A DNA stretch of 64,000 bases from Lycocorax pyrrhopterus obiensis. Its lineage: Eukaryota; Chordata; Aves; Passeriformes; Paradisaeidae. The notes beneath the pieces are model-generated. The model had not been told where the DNA came from. It made no database searches and saw nothing but the letters and a program-made list of their open reading frames with translations. The position numbers and the translations under genes were made by a program. Numbering within the stretch: the first letter of the stretch is position 1; each line of letters begins with the position of its first letter. The stretch lies in the NCBI GenBank assembly GCA_014706295.1, contig JACSVZ010000012.1, positions 12,332,227-12,396,226 on the forward strand, in the 5' to 3' direction. This document shows, one piece after another, positions 52,401-64,000 of the stretch.

Positions 52401-55400
52401 TCTTTCACACTGACCCTAGAAAGGAACAAATTAAGCAGGGAGAAGTGGTAAGCAAGCCCACACATGAGTAACATTTAATTAAAGTAATTCTGTGGGTGGC
52501 TGGGTGTGTGGGAAAGCTGAAGAGAGAGATGTGTGGGAGAGGAATGGAAACTTGAGAGTATAAACAGGATTTAAAAAAAGTATTTTCAGGGTTGGGGGTA
52601 ATAACCCACTAAGCCATCCTTAGCTGAGACCCACGTGTAGTCATGCAGGAGAGTAAGTTTAGCTCTAGGCACAGACTGTCACATGAAGACAAATCCAGTC
52701 TTGTGGCTTAAGGAAGACGAGAGGAAGCCTCTCTGTATGATCTTCACGGCTTTTAACTGCAAACTTTGTCCGTTCGGCAGCTACTTGTGCTACATGAGCA
52801 CTCTGACCTCTCTAATGGAGAGGCAGTTTCCTGCAAGCAAGGGTAAGGATTTTGCTGGATGACCAAGAAGTTACAAACATGTTCTCATGCCACTGAACAA
52901 GGTACTCCAAGCAATACACAAGTTTATACTGCAATTACAAAGAGTAGGTGAATGGAGGGATCCACAACTTCTGATAAAGGTGTGAGCCATTAACAATCAT
53001 TTGCATGTCAATTGCAAGAGAACTTCATTGGTCTTACTGAACCTGACACAGCCACTCATGCATTTAGTGAAAATGAGCTAATTTTCACCAAAAAAAACAA
53101 ACCATGAGGATCAAGTTTAATTACCACGTTGTAACATGGAGCAAAGATGCAGAAGGTCAAATATAAAAGAAGTTGAAATTGGGTATTTCATCACACAAGG
53201 TCCCCTTTGAAATTTACGCTCAGTGTATTCAGCGAAATGTACAGCAATGGTTTTTCTCAGTACATATGAACCCAAAGTACAGCCAAAGCATTTGCATGCC
53301 ATGGCTACTTAGACTGCACAGAGAGAAGAAAAAGTCGATAACGTAACATGCAAAATAATTGGTATGGAGAAGTAAAGAGCCCAAGAGACAATACAAAGTA
53401 CAAGGAAACTTAAAAAAACAGTATTAGCTCCGCTCTTTCAGGGACAAGCAGGAAGAAAATCTTAATTTGTTTAATTGGTCAATTAAACTGGACAGATTAG
53501 AAATTCATTGGTAATGCTTTCTAGAAGAAACTTTTCAGGTTGCAGTAATATGACCATCTCTGGTTGACAATGTGGTTGGAAAGACCTCTGCAATGTTTTG
53601 TGCCTCAAATCTGCCTTAGAGCTGGCTGGAATTATGTGCTGAAGTGATCTAAAAACTGTTAGTGCGCCCCATGAAGAACATTCAGAGGGTAATCAATGGC
53701 ATTCAGCTAATTTATTTGAGCAAACAGGACTAAAGATGACAGAGCATAATTGCTCTCTTTATCCTTCTTGGTGGTTTTTTTTTTGTTTTGTTTTGTGGAG
53801 GATCTTCAGCTTTAACATTTCACCAAGTTCAAGCACACAAAAATGAGGAAAGGAGGTTAAAATTACTATATCTAAAAAGACCCACAAAACCAGAATAATC
53901 ATTTTTCTGTCTGTTGAAACCTTTTCTTGCTATGAGATTCAAAAGGTAAAAGAAACTGAGGTGATGCCTAAATCACAAAGATCAGGCACTGAGATCTCAG
54001 AAGAGCTGGCAGGGTAAGGCTGCTGTCCTCGCACCACATACCCACTCACAGAATCACAAAGCCCAAGTTCACTCAGCAACACAGGAAAAAGAGGGTGGTT
54101 ATTTATCTTCTTCCCAGCCAAAACAACGAAACACAAACAGGCACTCCATAAACAGCATCGTAGGAAACAGTGTCAGGTTCTGTGTATCCTCGAGGAGAAT
54201 CTATTTTAGAGCTGGCACTGACAGGGGCTGAAGTGAGCAGTGTGTTCCTGCTATTCCTTAGCATAAGCAAAGGAGCACACGTGGGGCACAGTTGCAAAGC
54301 TGGCACGCAGGGCTCCCAGCAAGGAAGCCTCTTAGAAGCAATAATGCCTATGATCACAAGTCATTACTGCGCCTCACCACCCCAGCACAGCATTATGTTA
54401 TCTATTTGGGATGTCAGTTTTGATCTCTTCACTATGGAGCAGGAGCTGGACCGGGTTCCTTGCTTCTGCAGATCTGAAGCACTCAGGGTCTCGAAATAAG
54501 CTCCTTGAAATATTTCCTTCAAGGAGCAGTTGGGACCCATTATAATAGGTAGTATAAATGAAATAGCACACCATGCTGATACAATAGCCTCTGCCAGCAG
54601 GGTATGATTTAGATGAATAAACACTGCTGTAAGAGTTGTCAAAGCATTATCAGCTATCTAGCATACTGGTGGCAAACATCTAGAGACAAAAATATGGCAT
54701 TGAAACAGAATAAAAACTGGGCCATTGATACCCGTTGGCAATAAAAAGTGTCCATGGGGCAATCTGACTTGCAAGACAGCCACTTTGTGGTGAAAATTCC
54801 AGTTCCTTTGCAGGGAGAGCACAGTGCCATCCTTTACAGAAGGAATTGGTGTGGTTTTCTGCCCTGGAACTCTGCTCTGCTCCTTGCCAGCCAGAATTAC
54901 ACAGAGAAGCAAGTGAGCCACTCCTCCCCAAGCCACAGGAGACAGCTGCAGGTACCCCATGGAAACCTCTCAGGCAAGAGCAGAACATTCAGAGACAGGG
55001 ATAACAGCAGCTGAGCTCAGCAGCACTGAGAAGTGTCCCACCCACTCTGCAGACACTTGGCAGGTCGGACTCCAAACGAGTTCAGCTCGAGGCTCCCGAG
55101 CACAGCCACGGTTCCGTGAGGAGCCAGCACAGTACAGAGAACTTGGGTTTGAACACTTCTGCCTCGGTGACACGCTGATGTCAGAGCAGCTGATGGACAC
55201 CTGGGCACCAGGTAGGACACAGCACACTGCTTAATGTGGAATACAATTGCATGGAGCAGCTGATGTAGCCCACACTCCCAGGAGATGGGGAGGTCATGAA
55301 TGAAACAGTCAGGGAGAAAGAGGAGATGAACCAAGGGAGAAAAGAAACAAACTGGGAGGGGAAAAATCACTTATACCAATAGCTTACATAAAGGACTGAG

Positions 55401-58400
55401 CAGGTAAAAGAGCTAATAAAAACCAGAAATATGCTGCCGAAAACTGTAGTAATAATCTACTCACCTGCAGGCTTTGATAACACACTAAAGCGCTTCACTC
55501 TAAACGCTTCCTACTCTCAGCTTTCTTACCCAAATTAATAAGCACAACGCAGTAATTGGTACACTAAAACCCAAAAATGTCAGCAAAGGTCGTACGTATC
55601 TCACTTCCCCAAAACAACAGATTTCAACATGGTAAATAATTTTGCATTCCAGAGCATCACTAAGCCTTTGCAAATCCTCAGATGAAGAGATGGCCTCTGC
55701 AACATAACTAAAAAAAGGCACAAACTTGGGCAAATTAACACCAAGAAAAGAAAGCATCAAACTTACAGGCCATTAGATGCCAAAGCACACACAACATCTC
55801 AAGGTAAAGCAAGGCAGCTGGGACAACAGACATAATATCTAATATATCAATTATTATCACACAAAAGTATCAGGTTCAGTGGATGCCACAAGAGGCATTT
55901 TGGTAGTAACCAAGCTGAAATTTAGTTCTAATGGTGAAGTTAGGAGGGAAATACCTTATCATCTTCCCAGGCCAGAGACAACCCACACCTCTGCACTGCA
56001 CATCTTCTACAGGGCTTGAACAGCACTGCATCCCCTAATGCCATGCTGGGTGCTGATGCTGAACACTTCAGACAGAAAAGCACCGTGTGTGGATCACTCC
56101 TCCAAGTAAACTGCCTTTTCCCTCAAGATGTCCCATCCAAACACACAACGTATCACACAACTTTTCAGTTTCTGAAGGCTGGTAAAGTCTCAGTCAAAAA
56201 CAGAAAGACTGCACAATAATCTCAAGTTTTATGCAAAAGTAGAATTAAGTTTAGAGCAGCACGTTTTTTATATACACACATAAAACACAGAGCCCTACTG
56301 CAACCTCAGCTCTTACCACACCATGAGTTACTTCCATTATTAGTATAATGCATTTAGAACAGGAAACACTAGAGAAACATTTACTTTACTATTACCTGCT
56401 CCCTCGCACATGCCCAGCTAATGCCCTTTTTATTTACACCCACATCTCCTGCTGTCATCAACAGAAGCTGTGCAGGAAAACCACAAAAAAAAGTGAACAA
56501 GTTTTACTCAGAACTATTTATGTACAATGGGTTTATATCTATATATGTACACAGGCAAAGGGTGATTTCATAAAATGATTAAATGTCTTAAAAATACTTT
56601 AATACACATAACTATTTAATGTAATGCTCTGAACCACTCTACAGAATCATCAGACACATTACTTTTAGCATAACTTTGTAACATACTTTTCATTGATCCA
56701 GCCTTCTAGGAAGAAGCCATTTACTATTTTTGTTAATGCCTTGAAGCATATTTGATGCTATGCAACTCCAAAAGTCTACCAGCACTTAAATAACCCACTG
56801 CTGGCTGATTATTGATTTTGCATATACTCAGATGCACTTCATCCCTACTCAAAAAAAACAGAGATGCTCAGAGAAGACTCAAAGTAACTTCTGACAGTAT
56901 TTTATTACCTACCAATGATTTTATATCATTTCAGCTAAGTCATCCTGTCTTTAATCATTTACTACCCTTTCATCCTGTCCCCCTTCTCCTGTTTCATAGC
57001 ATCACAATCAGAGTTAGCAATCCCTGCACATACAGCCCAAGCACCTCTTGTTCCAGCACTTACTCTGACAGCATACCATGTTACACTCTTTTATCTAAAT
57101 AGATTAAAACTGGTCACTGAGAAAGACTCTTTCTAGAAGTACAAGAGCGTGTCCAAGAGTACGTGAAGTACTTTTGAACAGGAATCACGAGAGCACTCTG
57201 CACAAAATTGCAAACCTGTAATAAAACCGATGATTGGAATTTTGTTCAGTTTTCAGCAAATGGGGATCCTGGCTGGGCTGGGATCACACCCCGTGTTGCA
57301 GTTAAGGATTCAAGAGAAGTTGCACAGAATCAATTTATTTTTATTATTTCTATCTTTACTGGGGTTTAGGTGGCACTAGACCCAGCGTGAGCTCCAGCTT
57401 CAGCATATGATTCTTTCAGACAAGAGGAAGGAATCTGGGACACTCAGAGAAAGCCTGGGAGGTATCTCACCTCAGCATGGATTCAGTCCTCCATGGAGGA
57501 GATGAAGTCACTTCTGGTAGTAATTCTACAATTTAGACAATTGCCCTGCAGTTTTTTAGGGGCACATTGCAAAATTTTAAGATCCATTATTAATGGTGTA
57601 TCCAGCTTCACATGCACATAAATTTGTGAGTAAGAAAATTCAAAAACTGGTCTTGCCTCCAACAGCTTGTCTGATCTACATTAATCACAACAGCATTCTT
57701 TTGTGAATGATTGGCCAATTGATTATTCTTCTTTCAAATGCACGTCATAAACAGCTTACTGAAAAGAAACCAAGTGAAAATACCGAGACCTACCAAAAAA
57801 TGCCATTATGTCCCCACACCGATTCCACTTAAAACTCTTTAACTGGAAACCAGCTATTCTCAAAGGTAGCAGGAATTAGAAAGAAATACAATTTTTCTCC
57901 TTCAACAATAAAGAGCACATGGAGGTACAATGTTGACAGAGTGCTATTGAAGCTCTCTTTCGTAATAAAAACTTATATTCTTAAACCTACAGAGAGATGT
58001 ATACAGCTGCACCCTCATAATGTTACACAGCCCATGGTAAATCTGCCTGGGATCCATCTTCATATATCTATTTATAAAGTCTCCACAGTATGCCAAGAGC
58101 TATGGCTAATGACACCCAGCACAACAGATTTTAAATCTAGGTGCCTGTAATTAAATTGTGAAAACAATATTTGTCTGTACGTTTGTAAAGCTAACTGGTG
58201 AGCAATGTGTTAAATGTCAGTGCAGATGCATAGATGAACACACTTCCTGAAAATCTGCCTTTTCATTGCACTGTTCTTGAGGGAGAGCATCCACAACTTT
58301 CAATATAACATTGCAATTTAGAAAAAAATATCTTTTTAAAAACCAAACCAAACTAAAACTTTCTCAAATAGACCCTAAAGTCAAAAGGAAGGAAATCTAA

Positions 58401-60581
58401 TTCTTTATAAATAGCATGGGAGCTACTTCAATATGTTCTGTCCATTCCTCTGTAAGAAAGGAAACCAGAATGCAAGGAAAGGATCCACAATAAAAAGAGC
58501 AAATAACTATACCATATTCCCTGAATATAACAGGTTAGTGGAATTGAAGTGTTATCCTGCAGAGAATGGAAATTCACTCCAAGGGGAAAGGGAAGGAAAA
58601 AGGTGTCTGACAGGTAAAATACAAGTTGGATATTAGGAAGGCAAAAAGCAAGTAAGAGCAGATAGCAAAGGACACAAAACCAAATAACAATAAAGCCCAT
58701 TTGCATATCAGAAGCAGGAAACTTTGCAGAGAATCATTGGATTTGCTAGAGCTGGGATTGAATAGAGCACTTGAAAAAGGATAAGGGCATTGCAGACAAT
58801 CCAAACTATGTCTTTTCACCAGCCTTTGCTATGGAAAATGTTGGGAAAACACATCCCTGACTTCTCTGATAAAGTGACTGACATTTCTTCAAACTGAAAA
58901 ATCAAAACGGGGTGAGGAAACACAATCAATTGAAAGCAGTAAATGATGAGGGATGAGCTCCTGTCCCACTCCCATCGACGGGTCTTTTGCCATTGATTTT
59001 AGCACTGTCAGTATTTTACTTCAGGACTGAACAGAAACAGTTTCAAAACATGAAAAGGCTGAGCTGGGCATCACAGTGGATTGTTCAGGTTGCAGCAGTG
59101 GTCACAAAAACCAAGCAAAATCAGAGAATATAAAAAGAACAAAAAAGGGACAGTAGGAAAGACTATCTTTTTAGTCAATATCCAATCTCTTCTGGAGTAT
59201 CTATTCAGCTTAGGATTCCTGCTCTAAACCAATGACAGTGGTATTTGACAAGAGTTAGACAACAATCAAAAATGATTATGGAAGCAAATCTTAAAAGCTG
59301 GAAAGAACCAGGAACTTAACTTAGCAAAGAGATGGATAAGAGGAGACACAGTAGAGCTGCAAAGAATACTATGAGATACAAGCAAATAGGATACTCTTCA
59401 ATTTAAACTTTCTCCCAATACTGGAGAAAAGGGCAGCTCAGGGCAATAAAAAGTTACCAAGCTAAAAATAAAAAGACCAAAACATTTTACTGCATAAACC
59501 GCAAAAATGCGTACTTAATTCACAAGGATTTCTCCATGATAATAGCAAGGAACATTCTTCAGTGCCTTTGCTCTTGCTTTACTTTCTTGCTCATGCCCAC
59601 ATAAAGAAATTAGTGGCACGGCAATAAACATAAATTTGCAGAGCTCATTTAAGCGAATGTGTTTTCCCTTTCCTCTTGCTCCAGTGCATGAAACCTTTTA
59701 GGCTGGATGTGAGCCAGGAGGGAAGGGGAGGTAAGCTGAGGCACGGAGCATGGCTGAGGCAAGGATGAGGACAGCCAGGAGAGATGCTTCAAGCACTGCC
59801 TGTTCTGTGCTCCATCCTGCACATGTAACACAGGGGGTTGGTTGATGGCTCAGGAATCTGCCAGCTCTTGGCACTGGATATATTGGGTCCCACTCTAGAA
59901 TTAAGACAGAAACACTAAACTATCAATGTGTGAAATTTGTGACTTAAATTACAAGGTAGAGCCATCCAAGGAGCCTCTTGCATAATTCATGACACTTCAG
60001 AACTTCACATATAAATCAAATAGAAGGAAAGTCTATCATTTCTGCTCTGTTTAGCACAGATCTACACACAACTTGGGTAATGGCTGCACAAACAAGCTCT
60101 CTAGAAAATACAGTATTGCAGACATGTTCTTCACAATACTAACTCACACAGTACATTTCGTACAGGATCATTCAATTAATACTTTTTTTAAAACTACTTG
60201 TGTCAAAAACACAGAGGTCATTAAAAATAATCAAATTAGTCTGGTTTGGGTTTTTTGGTTGCTTTCTTTGGCCCTGCAAATGAATGCCTACAAACACTCA
60301 TTTGCAATGTTTTTCCATATTGGACTTAATTAAAATTTATGCTATGATTCATGGGCTGGCTATTAATAATTTTGTCTAAAACTGTTGAAAATGCAACTCC
60401 AAAGCTCCAACACTTATTAAGAAGCTCCAAAACCAGTGAAAACACATTCTCCAGGTTCAACAGCAAACTTTGACAGACTTTCAACCTTAACACGGCGACT
60501 AAGCCTAACGCAAACGAGGCGTGCCCAGCGCGACGTAGGAAAAGACGTTACTGATAAACACACAGGAAACACAGAGCTTTA

Positions 60582-64000
<3,419 letters not shown>

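Overview
The window is nuclear DNA of a vertebrate, most likely a bird. It is AT-rich, almost free of coding sequence, has vertebrate GT-AG introns, and carries two truncated CR1 retrotransposon copies of the type common in avian genomes. The species cannot be fixed from the sequence.

One gene is recognisable: RBFOX1 (A2BP1, Fox-1), a splicing regulator that binds UGCAUG in RNA. It lies on the minus strand and only its middle is present. In transcription order there are six coding exons: 60848-60606 (243 nt, N-terminal region), 27928-27785 (144 nt, linker and first part of the RRM), 25223-25170 (54 nt, RRM), 19980-19888 (93 nt, RRM with most of RNP1), 18155-18095 (61 nt, end of the RRM) and 12309-12256 (54 nt, start of the C-terminal domain). 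Reading phases join perfectly and give 216 codons plus one base pair-phase remainder. The upstream first exons lie beyond 64000 and the Ala/Tyr/Gly-rich C-terminal exons lie beyond position 1. Residues such as KKTVNPYTNG and [17 protein letters not shown] separate it from RBFOX2 and RBFOX3.

The rest is intron: 3.2 kb or more (60849-64000), 32.7 kb (27929-60605), 2.6 kb (25224-27784), 5.2 kb (19981-25169), 1.7 kb (18156-19887), 5.8 kb (12310-18094) and at least 12.3 kb (1-12255). These contain two CR1 fragments, a few microsatellites and homopolymers including a 24-G run, a small minisatellite, a CpG-island-like block near 49.1-49.4 kb, and several CpG-retaining blocks that look like conserved non-coding candidates.

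The most interesting part is 18.0-20.8 kb, around the 93-nt RRM exon. Its acceptor and its weak donor both contain the gene's own binding motif TGCATG, further motifs sit in the flanking introns, and the following intron contains a well-formed but unannotated 68-nt exon candidate that would place a stop codon directly after the splice. Together they look like a self-regulating splicing module. A second oddity is a 3'-terminal open frame at 883-1016, either a processed pseudogene or an alternative last exon in phase with RBFOX1.
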